A DNA stretch of 39,264 bases, taken from Snowella sp031396835. GTDB lineage: Bacteria; Cyanobacteriota; Cyanobacteriia; Cyanobacteriales; Microcystaceae. Shown piece by piece: positions 6,979-15,249 of this stretch. The stretch spans positions 1 through 39,264 of the forward strand of contig JANNLO010000032.1 of NCBI GenBank assembly GCA_031396835.1. The letters run 5' to 3'. The notes under the pieces were generated by a model. That model was given only the letters and a program-made list of their open reading frames with translations. It had not been told where the DNA came from and ran no database searches. Position 1 is the first letter of the stretch. The number at the start of each line of letters is the position of its first letter. The position numbers and the translations under genes were made by a program.

Positions 6979-8082
6979 CTAAGTTTGAACGCAGCGTTCA
7001 AGTTCGTCGATCGACTTCTGAAAGCGATCGGGTTCAACACCCAAAGCGATGCGAAAATGACCAGGACGATCTAAAGCTTCTCCTGGTAATACTAATACTC
7101 CAGTTTCTTGCACTAATCGGTAGGCAAAATCTTGACTATTGAGAGTTTTCAAAAAAGGAAAAGCAATCGTTCCCGCTTCAGGTTCGACCCAATCCATGAG
7201 GTCAGGATTTCGCTCAATCAATTCGCGCAAGCAAGTGGCATTTTTCACGATCCATCCTCGATATTTGGGCAGGATTTTTCGCCAATTTAATAATGAATGT
7301 TTAGCTAAAATATCATTAATTGCACCGACGGTATGGGTCGTGTAATCTTTAAAATCATGGCAGGTTTTAAGAATTTCTGGTGAGCCAATTAACCAACCAA
7401 TTCGCAAGCCGATAGAGCCAAAACACTTGCCAGTTGAACCCAAAGCAACAACGGAAGGAGACTTCCCAAATAATGAGGGAATAAAGTCCATGTTCTGTTG
7501 ATGAGGTAAGAAGCGATAATGCTCGTCAGCTAGGATTTCTACTTGATATTTTTCCGCTAGCTCGATAAATCCTTGAATTTCTTCAGCAGAATAGACGACT
7601 CCTGTGGGATTATGAGGACTATTTAAAACAATGACTTTAGTTTTTTCATCTACTAATTTTGCTAATTCGTCTAAATTTGGTCTAAATTGTTCTTCCCGTC
7701 GCAAAGGTAAGTAGCGGACTTCATAACCCAAATATTTGGGAATTTCATGTAAAATGTGAAAAGCTGGAACGGGAACGACTACATTAGCTCCAGGTTCATA
7801 GCGAACGTGGTAATAAATGAGTATGGCTTCTGTGGTTCCTGCGGTGACTAAAATATCTTCAGGGCTAACTTTTTCATAAACTGAGGCGATCGCCTGTCGT
7901 AAGCCCAAAGAACCGTAAGTATCATTATTTTCCAAGCTCAAGCTGTACAATTCCGATTCACAGTTAGTCAGAGCCATTAACTCTGCTACCGACAAGCTAG
8001 TAACGGTACTTTCTCCCAAATTATAGAGAGCTTTTTCATACTTCAACAACCATGTTTCTAGTAAAGAGGGTTCTATTTTCAT
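6979..8082 (-). CDS. PLP enzyme like capreomycidine/L-enduracididine synthase (VioD/GntC type)
   Basis: This fold-type I PLP enzyme has 367 residues from the ATG at 8080-8082; a TTG five codons upstream is a weaker start. Visible elements are GTTEA near 82-86 (phosphate loop), PHNPTG with Asn158, ADEHYRF with Asp186 for the pyridine nitrogen, STGKCFGSIGLRIGW with the PLP Lys219, and HFRIALG with Arg344 for the substrate carboxylate. The opening (LLETWLLKYE), the SVAEL segment, the GSLGLRQAIA block and PLRREEQFRPNLDELAKL resemble capreomycidine synthase VioD more than ordinary aspartate aminotransferases. GntC, the same subgroup, cyclises 4-hydroxyarginine to L-enduracididine in guanitoxin synthesis. 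The desaturase-fold hydroxylase upstream supports that role. An ordinary aminotransferase function cannot be excluded by eye. Confidence 0.75.
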   Translation of the reverse strand: MKIEPSLLETWLLKYEKALYNLGESTVTSLSVAELMALTNCESELYSLSLENNDTYGSLGLRQAIASVYEKVSPEDILVTAGTTEAILIYYHVRYEPGANVVVPVPAFHILHEIPKYLGYEVRYLPLRREEQFRPNLDELAKLVDEKTKVIVLNSPHNPTGVVYSAEEIQGFIELAEKYQVEILADEHYRFLPHQQNMDFIPSLFGKSPSVVALGSTGKCFGSIGLRIGWLIGSPEILKTCHDFKDYTTHTVGAINDILAKHSLLNWRKILPKYRGWIVKNATCLRELIERNPDLMDWVEPEAGTIAFPFLKTLNSQDFAYRLVQETGVLVLPGEALDRPGHFRIALGVEPDRFQKSIDELERCVQT

Positions 8083-8111
8083 TGATTTTATACCCAAATT
8101 TAAAAGTCTAT

Positions 8112-8144
8112 TTAGCTTGAGAAACGAAAAGCTTTGTAAGCTAA
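8112..8144. other. Inverted repeat in the hydroxylase-cyclase gap
   Basis: Perfect 7-base arms TTAGCTT (8112-8118) and AAGCTAA (8138-8144) enclose a 19-base loop in the roughly 100-base gap between these two genes. It may be a processing or stability element in the polycistronic mRNA, or chance in AT-rich sequence. Confidence 0.3.
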
Positions 8145-8184
8145 GCCTAAAGCCTAATTATGTTAAGTGTAGCTAATATACTGG

Positions 8185-9192
8185 TTATTTTCGGTGGTAA
8201 TTTAGCATTTTTTCAATGGCACTGGTGGCATTTCCCCGTCGAGTAAATAAACCGCCAGTTTGTCGATCAATTTCTTCATACATAGGGTCTTGGAGATGAA
8301 TTTCTCTGGATTTGGTTAACAGCCAAAAGGGTATGGCTGGGTTTAAATGATGTTCCAAATGCAAATGTTCATTGTGGATACCAAATAAAAAGCTTTCCCA
8401 GAGATTGCCCAAGCGATTATGGGTCATGTACAGATTGATTGTACTTTTGGCAGGTTTGGGATAATGTTCTCCTAATTCACAGAACCAATTAACGATTTGG
8501 AATGTTGTAAGATACGGAATAACCCAAAAATGAAAAAAAGAATTCCATTGATTTATCACCGTTACAATAGTTACCAAAACAATCCAAAATAAGAAGAAGA
8601 GAGAATAATCTTTGAGAACTTCTTGGTTATTTAACTGTAAAGAAAACAGTCGATTTCTTAACAAATAGATCACTGTTTTTGGGACTCTCAGCAACAGAAC
8701 GACTCCGACTATGTATTTTAAGAAAAAAATAAGAGGAGTCATGTTTTCGTAGAGGCCCTCTTCCAAATGGAATTTGAAGTCAGGGTCTTGCTGACTATCG
8801 CCTAGATAACGATGATGGGCTAAATGGCTCTGTTTGTAAGTTTCTGGGATTTGCAAAATAGAGAATCCTGCAGCATAGCCGAGCAGATCATTGAGGAAGC
8901 GATTTGCTGCTAACGTTCCATGTGATGATTCGTGCAGAATGGTAGCCAAGGCTCGCATCCTTGAACCAATTAAGACTAAAGCTATTAAATATGAAAGCAG
9001 ATTCGGATATGCTTCAGCGATGCTAATTGCAAGACTTATAATTACCACATCTTCTAAAAAAGCTAAGAGTCCAGTTGAGTTATTGGATTGCTTTAGCTCC
9101 TGAAGTTGACGTTTAATATCAAGGGGAAAAGCATGGTATGTAATTTTTTCCTTCGATGGAGTTCTTTTGTCACGACTTAAGGTGATAATCAT
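8185..9192 (-). CDS. Desaturase-fold membrane di-iron enzyme, candidate guanidino-amino-acid hydroxylase (GntB-like)
   Basis: The 335-residue membrane protein has the His boxes of the fatty-acid desaturase superfamily: HESSH (87-91), HLAHH (123-127), ELGEHYP with His243 and HNEHLHLEHH (273-282). Hydrophobic segments lie near 43-75, 100-115, 150-175 and 195-235. The sequence is unlike DesA, DesB, DesC and DesD, and no lipid gene adjoins it. GntB of the guanitoxin pathway, which hydroxylates L-arginine at C4, is to my knowledge a membrane enzyme of this kind. The very next gene in transcription order is the GntC-like cyclase that would use its product. I therefore prefer hydroxylation of arginine or a related amino acid over lipid desaturation; this is inference from context. 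Confidence 0.65.
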   Translation of the reverse strand: MIITLSRDKRTPSKEKITYHAFPLDIKRQLQELKQSNNSTGLLAFLEDVVIISLAISIAEAYPNLLSYLIALVLIGSRMRALATILHESSHGTLAANRFLNDLLGYAAGFSILQIPETYKQSHLAHHRYLGDSQQDPDFKFHLEEGLYENMTPLIFFLKYIVGVVLLLRVPKTVIYLLRNRLFSLQLNNQEVLKDYSLFFLFWIVLVTIVTVINQWNSFFHFWVIPYLTTFQIVNWFCELGEHYPKPAKSTINLYMTHNRLGNLWESFLFGIHNEHLHLEHHLNPAIPFWLLTKSREIHLQDPMYEEIDRQTGGLFTRRGNATSAIEKMLNYHRK

Positions 9193-9280
9193 TGTAAAAT
9201 AGCGATGTTGTCAGAACAAAAGTATGAATTAAGAAAATTTGCAGACAAGGACTTAACTCAGAGTAGAACTTTTTCTTTCA

Positions 9281-10549
9281 CTAAAAAACCAAACTTACAA
9301 TGGTTTTTAAAGACCCATGAACCTTGCGAGAATTTTGTTGCATGATTAAAATTCCCATCAGCCCTTCAGTACCGTAAAAGCCGCTGAATTTGGTATACGC
9401 ATTTAGGGTAGTCTCTTGTCCGCCTCGATCAACCACTGTCACTAATTCAGGGCAGGTTCTTGCTTTTTGAAAAATCCAGTAATGACCGATTTGATAATCA
9501 GCCAAAATACGGTTGAATAATAATTTTTCGCAAGCGACTTTAGAAAGGCTACCTGAGTAATATACAGCACGGCTTCCCCAGTTGAGGGTAGGGTCTGAAC
9601 CAGCATACTTAAAATAGTCAGTGCGTTTACTATTACTAATCTGACAGTAGTCTTTTGGACTAACCCAAGAGCCATCCTCTAGATAAAAGCCTTCGGGAGT
9701 AATGATATTGGTATAGGGAAATAGAGAACGAACCTCATCGGAGTAGTATTCTCTTGATTTGTTCCAGAAGGGCCACGCAAGAATTATTTTGGCATCATAC
9801 AGAAGCGTAGGAGGATGATCAAAAAATAGATGGCCTTCCTCGCAGGCTGTCATCCAGTCACTAAAAAAATTGTTGTATCGTAAATCGTAAAACTCATGGG
9901 CACGAATAAAATTACACTCTTTCCAAGAGACCGCATCCCAACTGTAGTATTTTAAGCCCTCTTCCCTGCATCGTTGAGTAAAATATCGTTCACTGTGAGG
10001 TTGTGATGCGTTATTGAGTAGATGGTGAATAATTGGTTCGCGGCCGAGATAACTCCGCAAAGATTGGGCAAAGTTGCTCGCAAGAGAGTTAGAAAATCGG
10101 GTTGGCACCCCAAAATCGTCAGGAAATCTTTGGTAGATCTCTCTAATCTGATCTGCTATTCCTCTTCCACATCCGAAGCATTGAATTTCAACTAGAGCAC
10201 CTGGGGCTGCTTCATCGGTACGAAAGAAAACAGGTAGCTGCATTTGCCGCTCGGTTAGCTTGAGATGATATTCCTTGCCACGACAGGGGGGCTGTCCAAC
10301 GAGGACTGTATCAGCGATCGCGGGATCAATTTCACCCCGAAGACTTGCCATAAAGATGTCGCGGGTAATTTTATAAAATTGTGTAATTAAGGAATATCGA
10401 TCTTGAAAACCCTCAAATGTTGAATCATCCATTCCATAAGGCTTTTGAGCAATTAGATTTGTAAAACCTATACTAGCTTGAGTTCTGGTCTCGATATCTT
10501 TATCGATGAATCGATACCAAGGATGATTAGCTATTTGTTGATCAGTCAT
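9281..10549 (-). CDS. Uncharacterised protein, possibly an ATP-grasp ligase
   Basis: I do not recognise this 422-residue soluble protein as a named family. The C-terminal third has features of an ATP-grasp or glutathionylspermidine-synthase-like fold: FKYAGSDPTLNWGSRAV (313-329) could be the Lys strand and glycine-rich loop, YWIFQKARTCPEL (357-369) the adenine hinge, and YGTEGLMGIL followed by NSRKVHG (392-412) the metal-binding end. The middle has a conserved-looking EIQCFGCGRGIADQIREIY block (121-139). If it is a ligase it would join the cluster's amino acid to an amine or another amino acid. It is the first gene of the minus-strand set, 88 bases before the hydroxylase gene. Base composition looks higher in GC than the flanks. 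Confidence 0.45.
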   Translation of the reverse strand: MTDQQIANHPWYRFIDKDIETRTQASIGFTNLIAQKPYGMDDSTFEGFQDRYSLITQFYKITRDIFMASLRGEIDPAIADTVLVGQPPCRGKEYHLKLTERQMQLPVFFRTDEAAPGALVEIQCFGCGRGIADQIREIYQRFPDDFGVPTRFSNSLASNFAQSLRSYLGREPIIHHLLNNASQPHSERYFTQRCREEGLKYYSWDAVSWKECNFIRAHEFYDLRYNNFFSDWMTACEEGHLFFDHPPTLLYDAKIILAWPFWNKSREYYSDEVRSLFPYTNIITPEGFYLEDGSWVSPKDYCQISNSKRTDYFKYAGSDPTLNWGSRAVYYSGSLSKVACEKLLFNRILADYQIGHYWIFQKARTCPELVTVVDRGGQETTLNAYTKFSGFYGTEGLMGILIMQQNSRKVHGSLKTIVSLVF

Positions 10550-10630
10550 AAAACTTAATGGCTTAAAACGGTTATTTTAGAATAATAAGGTTAAAAAATA
10601 CTGGAAAATTTGAGTAAAAACTAAAATTTA

Positions 10631-10852
10631 TTAAAGTCCTAATCTTTCTTTATTTTTCGCCTTTGCAGAGGATTTTAACCAGATATAACCCGAAATTATT
10701 GAAGGAGCGAGAACAAAAATAGTTCCGAGAATGATTGGATGTTGTCTGGCATCGGGCGAGAGAAACATCACTGCTAACATAAAACCACAATATGCGAATC
10801 CTAATAGGGGAATGCCGATGACGAGTAATGCAAATTTAGTATCTTTATCCAT
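10631..10852 (-). CDS. Small two-helix membrane protein, function unknown
   Basis: The 73-residue protein starts at the ATG at 10850-10852; an upstream in-frame TTG is less likely. Two hydrophobic helices (about 7-32 and 38-58) are separated by a short polar loop (SPDARQHP), and the tail is basic (KSSAKAKNKER). I do not recognise the family. Its last third is repeated in degenerate form at 5796-5834. The intact gene sits between the MCE gene and the accessory block on the same strand. Confidence 0.6.
   Translation of the reverse strand: MDKDTKFALLVIGIPLLGFAYCGFMLAVMFLSPDARQHPIILGTIFVLAPSIISGYIWLKSSAKAKNKERLGL
10658..10696 (-). repeat. Intact copy of the 39-base direct repeat (right boundary of the accessory block)
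   Basis: This lies inside the 3' part of the small membrane-protein gene and encodes ISGYIWLKSSAKA. It matches 5796-5834 at 32 of 39 positions in direct orientation; five of the seven differences are C-to-T or G-to-A in the degenerate copy. The distance between copies is about 4.86 kb, just enclosing the biosynthetic genes. Confidence 0.7.
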
Positions 10853-10919
10853 TGTTAATTTTGTAAAAGATTGGTTGAATTTCAATTAGTAGAAATATTG
10901 TTTGAACTTATAGTTTAAC

Positions 10920-12338
10920 TTACTTTAACTTAGAGGGTTTGCGACTGATTATAGAAGTAGGAGAATTTTTAAGATAGGGTTGGACTAAAGAAATGGGAGC
11001 GGGTATTTTTTCAACGGGTGGAGATGGATTTATCGTATTTTTGGGAATAGAATCAGGAGGAATTAAAAGATGAGATTGGAAAGTAACTAAACGCTGTTGA
11101 ACATCAATTTGATACTTCAATTGTGAGGAGGCTGATTCTAATACATTGCCAGTATAAATTTGTTTTTCTAATCCTTCTGTCGAGGAAACTAAACTGCCTA
11201 AACCATCAACTAATTTACGCAAGTTATCTCGAAAAGTTGGATCTCCCGTCAATTGTTCCACATCAGCAGTAATTTTTTGGGCGTTTTCAAAAGTTGCTCT
11301 AGCAGAATCTAAGGTTTGTTGAACTGTTAATAAAATTGTGGGATTATTAAGGTCTTCAGAAATTTTTCGCAAGTTTTTAGAAGTTTCGCTGGCATTAGTC
11401 ATTAAAATATCAATATTTTTTCCTAGTTGTTCGGTATTAATCGCTTCTAATCCTGTATTCAATTGTTGAATAGATGTATCTAAATTGTTACCCAATAATT
11501 GAATTTGTTGACTGGTTATTTGAATACTAGCCAACGTATTTGCAACATTACCCCGATTTTCGTTGACCAAAATATTGAGATTGTTCATCAATTTTGACGA
11601 TTCCGTGAGAGTTCTAGTAAGGGTTGCTTGATTTGTTAAAACAACTCGGTTGAGACTTTGAGTCAATTCTCCCGCATTTTCGGCAGCTCCCGCGATCGCC
11701 GCAGTGGTTTGAGAAACTCCCCTAATTTGATAACGAGCCGTTTTAGATAAAAGCGCAATTTCATCACTCATTTTGGCAATTCGAGCGGCAGCTTGGGAGG
11801 CATTTCGCACCGTGCTATTAATATTTCCCACAAAAATTGGGTTGCTATAAACATTACTCAATTTTGTCAAGCTATTTACTAATTGAGAACCCGCTTCTCC
11901 TTCGAGACGATCATTTTCACAAATAATTTTTTTTTGAGATTGGCATTCTTTGCTGTTGGGTGCGATCGCCAATGCTTGTTCTGATAATTTTTCTTGGGGA
12001 ATAATATCAACCGAAGCTTCACCAATGAGACCATAACGACTAATCAAAATTGTGGAAGCTCTGGGGATTCGTACCGATTTAGAAACAATATCGATGACGG
12101 CCTCAACCCCATTACTGCCTGGTAATAAGGCCGACACTTTGCCGATGCTCACTCCGCGAAACCGAACAGGGCCACCAACTTGTAAACCACTTGCATCTTC
12201 AAATCCCACAATAATTTGGTAACTTTCCCTGCCGAGTCCTCCTCCCCGCAACCAAACTGCGACTCCGCCTAAAACCACCAAACCCAGTAGGGCAAATAAT
12301 CCAACAGATCCTTCTCTAATAGTTCGTGGCCTTAACAT
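10920..12338 (-). CDS. MCE/MlaD-family protein of an ABC lipid-transport system
   Basis: The 472-residue protein has a single N-terminal membrane helix (about 13-32) followed by one MCE domain (about 38-115), with the typical FEDASGLQVGGPVRFRGVSIGKV pattern. A long helical region (about 160-420) follows, rich in Asn, Gln, Ser and Thr, with heptad-like spacing, and then a proline-rich tail. In bacteria MCE proteins form hexameric rings that guide lipids between membranes with an MlaE permease and an MlaF ATPase. In cyanobacteria and chloroplasts the related system is TGD1/2/3. No permease or ATPase gene is adjacent here. Confidence 0.88.
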   Translation of the reverse strand: MLRPRTIREGSVGLFALLGLVVLGGVAVWLRGGGLGRESYQIIVGFEDASGLQVGGPVRFRGVSIGKVSALLPGSNGVEAVIDIVSKSVRIPRASTILISRYGLIGEASVDIIPQEKLSEQALAIAPNSKECQSQKKIICENDRLEGEAGSQLVNSLTKLSNVYSNPIFVGNINSTVRNASQAAARIAKMSDEIALLSKTARYQIRGVSQTTAAIAGAAENAGELTQSLNRVVLTNQATLTRTLTESSKLMNNLNILVNENRGNVANTLASIQITSQQIQLLGNNLDTSIQQLNTGLEAINTEQLGKNIDILMTNASETSKNLRKISEDLNNPTILLTVQQTLDSARATFENAQKITADVEQLTGDPTFRDNLRKLVDGLGSLVSSTEGLEKQIYTGNVLESASSQLKYQIDVQQRLVTFQSHLLIPPDSIPKNTINPSPPVEKIPAPISLVQPYLKNSPTSIISRKPSKLK

Positions 12339-12543
12339 AGGGATTCCTCGATCTGAATAAAGTCACAGAAAAACTCCGAGAATTTGTTTGATTTTTCCCG
12401 AAGTTTTAATCTCGTTAATTAAATTTAACCTATTAATAGCAACCACGACTTTCGCTTTTCTAATTCGTTGAAAAAAGTTAACTATTATTCAACAAACTAG
12501 CTTTATTGTCGGCTATTAGAAACCTGATAAATTTCAACAAAGT

Positions 12544-13590
12544 TTAAGTTTTATCTTTCACAGATTTAAAAGTTTGATAGGCCATTTCAGAATGATAAAG
12601 ATGACAGCGATCGCCGATATCTTTCATTAATTCCCAAGAAAACTTACGTTCCTGTAAATAATTTCCCCAATTTTCTTTGAGACTAGCATGAGCTTTGCGT
12701 AAATTATAAGAAGGAATGGCCACGGAAACATGATGGGGAATATGAACATTAATGTCATGACAAAGAATTTCCACCCAACGAGGATAATCGCAGTGAACTG
12801 TTCCTGTTAGTTGAGCTTCTCCTGCACGCCATTGCTCGGCTGGACGAAATTGAATTTCAGGAACTGTGTGGTGAACGATGGTAAAAGTGCTCATCCAGAA
12901 ATGATAGACCAACCAAGGCATTAGCCATAATTTCACAAATCCCCAAACGCCTGTGGTGATAATGAGTGTGGGAAAAACAATGCCCGCAAAAATGACAACC
13001 GCCGTAATTGAGGTGATAACTTTAGAGCGATCGCGTTCGGCAAAGTTAGAAAGTTTAAAGTGCATGAGTCCCCAATGAAAAATGGAACCAATCCACCAAA
13101 AGCGTCTCCGAATAGCTTGATAAAAGACTTGAACAATAAAATTTGATTCTGCATAAGCTTCCTCTGTCCAAGGATCCCAAGCATTATCAACTCCTACTTT
13201 ATTGGTGTGGAGATGATGATAATCGTGAAGGATTCGCCAACAATGAAAGGGATAAATTAAAGGTAAGAAAAAAATGTGACCGACTAAATCATTAACCCAA
13301 CGACGTTTGGCAAAAGAACGATGTCCACAGTCATGCCCAATTACAAACCAGCCTGTCAAAGCCGTTCCTGTAAAAATCCATGTTAAGGGCAGACAATACC
13401 AGGGTAAATAGATAATGCCGAGATAACCGACAATTGCCGTTACCACACTCAAACCAACAAATGACCAAGCCTTAAGTCGATCTTTTTCAAAGCATTCGGA
13501 CGGAAGACTTTTAATAATATCTTTGAGTTGAATATCGGCAGCATCGGACATTATCAACCCATTAGCGAACTTTTCTGTCGTTGCAGTCAT
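12544..13590 (-). CDS. desA: Acyl-lipid delta-12 fatty acid desaturase
   Basis: DesA inserts the delta-12 double bond into C18 acyl chains bound to membrane lipids, with ferredoxin as electron donor. The 348-residue protein closely follows the DesA I recall from Synechocystis. Shared stretches include YLGIIYLPWYCLPLTWI, the His boxes HDCGH (86-90), HDYHH (122-126) and HIPHH (283-287), and the WDPW and VEILCHDINVHIPHH regions. The ATG matches the usual MTAT start. No other desaturase gene is adjacent. The upstream region is shared with divergent mtnP. Confidence 0.96.
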   Translation of the reverse strand: MTATTEKFANGLIMSDAADIQLKDIIKSLPSECFEKDRLKAWSFVGLSVVTAIVGYLGIIYLPWYCLPLTWIFTGTALTGWFVIGHDCGHRSFAKRRWVNDLVGHIFFLPLIYPFHCWRILHDYHHLHTNKVGVDNAWDPWTEEAYAESNFIVQVFYQAIRRRFWWIGSIFHWGLMHFKLSNFAERDRSKVITSITAVVIFAGIVFPTLIITTGVWGFVKLWLMPWLVYHFWMSTFTIVHHTVPEIQFRPAEQWRAGEAQLTGTVHCDYPRWVEILCHDINVHIPHHVSVAIPSYNLRKAHASLKENWGNYLQERKFSWELMKDIGDRCHLYHSEMAYQTFKSVKDKT

Positions 13591-13929
13591 GAATAGAATG
13601 TTATCTCCATTAAAGAATAAACAAGCTTAGAACACAATAATACCCAAATATTTCTAATAGAAGCTTCAAGACAGCAAAAAGACTGATATTTTAGACTCTA
13701 ATTTGTTTTTTTTGGATATTTGTTAGCAAAATTAAAAAACTTAACAAACCTTCATAGTTATACCATGACAACAGGTCAATTTTAACGGTGATTTGAAGAC
13801 GGGCAATCATGAAAGTAACTTAACTAATCAGTATTATTCAGTTGTCAGCTAAGAATTTCTGTTGAGTATTGAAGCTTCGTATTATATAATCACCCACAAA
13901 CCTCAAATTTTTATCTTTCTCAATATTCC
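13591..13929. other. Divergent intergenic region between desA and mtnP
   Basis: The 339 AT-rich bases hold a good promoter for mtnP (listed separately). Low-temperature control of desA would have to act here, but I see no recognisable operator for it and no coding sequence. Confidence 0.5.
13862..13890 (+). promoter_or_regulatory. Sigma-70-type promoter for mtnP
   Basis: TTGAGT (13862-13867) and a perfect TATAAT (13885-13890) are separated by 17 bases and lie 39 bases before the mtnP start codon. Spacing and position are ideal. Confidence 0.6.
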
Positions 13930-14802
13930 ATGAAACAAGCAAAAATCGGTATTATCGGCGGTAGTGGTCTTTACAAAATGGATGCGTTGCAAGATTTACA
14001 AGAAGTTCGCATTGATACACCTTTTGGAAATCCTTCTGATGTTTTGATTCTCGGAACCTTAGCAGGCGTTTCCGTTGCTTTTTTAGCTCGACATGGGCGC
14101 GATCACCATTTAACTCCAACCGAAATTCCTTTTCGAGCCAATATTTATGCCCTTAAAAAATTAGGTGTGGAATACATTCTTTCTGCTTCAGCCGTTGGCT
14201 CTTTAAAAGAAGAAATTAAGCCTCTTGATTTGGTTATTCCTGATCAATTTATTGACCGTACCCGCGATCGCGTTTCAACTTTTTTTGGGGAAGGAATTGT
14301 TGCCCATGTTGCTTTTGGAAATCCTTTTTGTGAAAATTTAACTCAAGTATTAGCAGATTCGGTTGCCAGTTTGAATTTATCTGAAATCAACTTACATCGG
14401 GGTGGAACCTATGTTTGCATGGAAGGCCCCGCTTTTTCTACGATCGCAGAATCTAATCTTTATCGCAGTTGGGGAGCCAGCATAATTGGCATGACCAATC
14501 TTACGGAAGCAAAATTAGCCCGTGAAGCGGAAATTGCCTATGCAACCTTGGCATTAGTCACCGATTATGACTGTTGGCACAAGGATCATGACCACGTCAC
14601 GGTAGAAATGATTATTAATAATCTGCATCAAAATGCGGTTAATGCCCAAAAAGTTATTCAAGAAACTGTTAGAAAAATTGGCGAAAATGCACCAAGTTCT
14701 CTAGCTCATTCTGCTTTAAAATACGCCATTCTTACACCTTTAATAAAAGCTCCTGAAGCGACTAAACAAAAATTAGCTTTGCTCTTACAAAAATATTTAT
14801 AA
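13930..14802 (+). CDS. mtnP: S-methyl-5'-thioadenosine phosphorylase
   Basis: MtnP cleaves methylthioadenosine with phosphate to adenine and methylthioribose-1-phosphate, starting methionine salvage after polyamine synthesis. The 290-residue protein has the family's opening IGIIGGSGLYKMD (phosphate loop), the RHGRDHHLTPTEIPFRANIYALK block, YVCMEGPAFSTIAES, the GMTN-LTEAKLAREAEI motif and TDYDCW, where the Asp contacts the purine. A promoter with ideal spacing precedes it. The cupredoxin gene follows after six bases, so the two are probably cotranscribed. Confidence 0.93.
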   Translation: MKQAKIGIIGGSGLYKMDALQDLQEVRIDTPFGNPSDVLILGTLAGVSVAFLARHGRDHHLTPTEIPFRANIYALKKLGVEYILSASAVGSLKEEIKPLDLVIPDQFIDRTRDRVSTFFGEGIVAHVAFGNPFCENLTQVLADSVASLNLSEINLHRGGTYVCMEGPAFSTIAESNLYRSWGASIIGMTNLTEAKLAREAEIAYATLALVTDYDCWHKDHDHVTVEMIINNLHQNAVNAQKVIQETVRKIGENAPSSLAHSALKYAILTPLIKAPEATKQKLALLLQKYL

Positions 14803-14808
14803 ATTGTT

Positions 14809-15249
14809 ATGTTAAAAGTACTTTTTAAGGTTTTAATAATTAGTTTAATAACTATTATTTTATATTCGTCTGTCCCGACTTTTGCAGAATCGATGATAAC
14901 TGAAATAAAAGTTAGTTTGGGCGATCGCGCGGGAAATTTAAAATTTATTCCTAATCATTTTAATTTTACAGTTGGTCAAAAGTATAAATTAGTTTTAGAA
15001 AATCCTAGTGCGACTAAACATTATTTCACCGCGAAAGATTTTGCTGATGCTAGTTGGACACAAAAAATTCAAGTAGGAAAAGTCGAAATTAAGGGCGCGA
15101 TTCATGATTTGGAATTAAAACCGACGGGGCAAGCAGAATGGTTTTTTGTTCCCATGAAACCAGGAATTTACAAATTATATTGTTCTATTCCTAATCATGC
15201 TGAATCGGGAATGACGGGCGAAATTGTAATTGCGGACTCTTTAATTTAG
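14809..15249 (+). CDS. Secreted cupredoxin-domain protein (plastocyanin/azurin-like)
   Basis: The 146-residue protein begins with a hydrophobic signal peptide (about 1-27, ending near TFAES). The rest is a cupredoxin barrel with a plausible type 1 copper site: the His of TKHYFTAKDF, then Cys, His and Met in LYCSIPNHAESGMTG. The IPNHAESGMTGEI motif is close to that of nitrite-reductase- or sulfocyanin-like small cupredoxins. It is not plastocyanin itself, judging by the lack of the usual motifs. It should act in the periplasm or thylakoid lumen in electron transfer or copper binding. It lies six bases after mtnP. Confidence 0.82.
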   Translation: MLKVLFKVLIISLITIILYSSVPTFAESMITEIKVSLGDRAGNLKFIPNHFNFTVGQKYKLVLENPSATKHYFTAKDFADASWTQKIQVGKVEIKGAIHDLELKPTGQAEWFFVPMKPGIYKLYCSIPNHAESGMTGEIVIADSLI

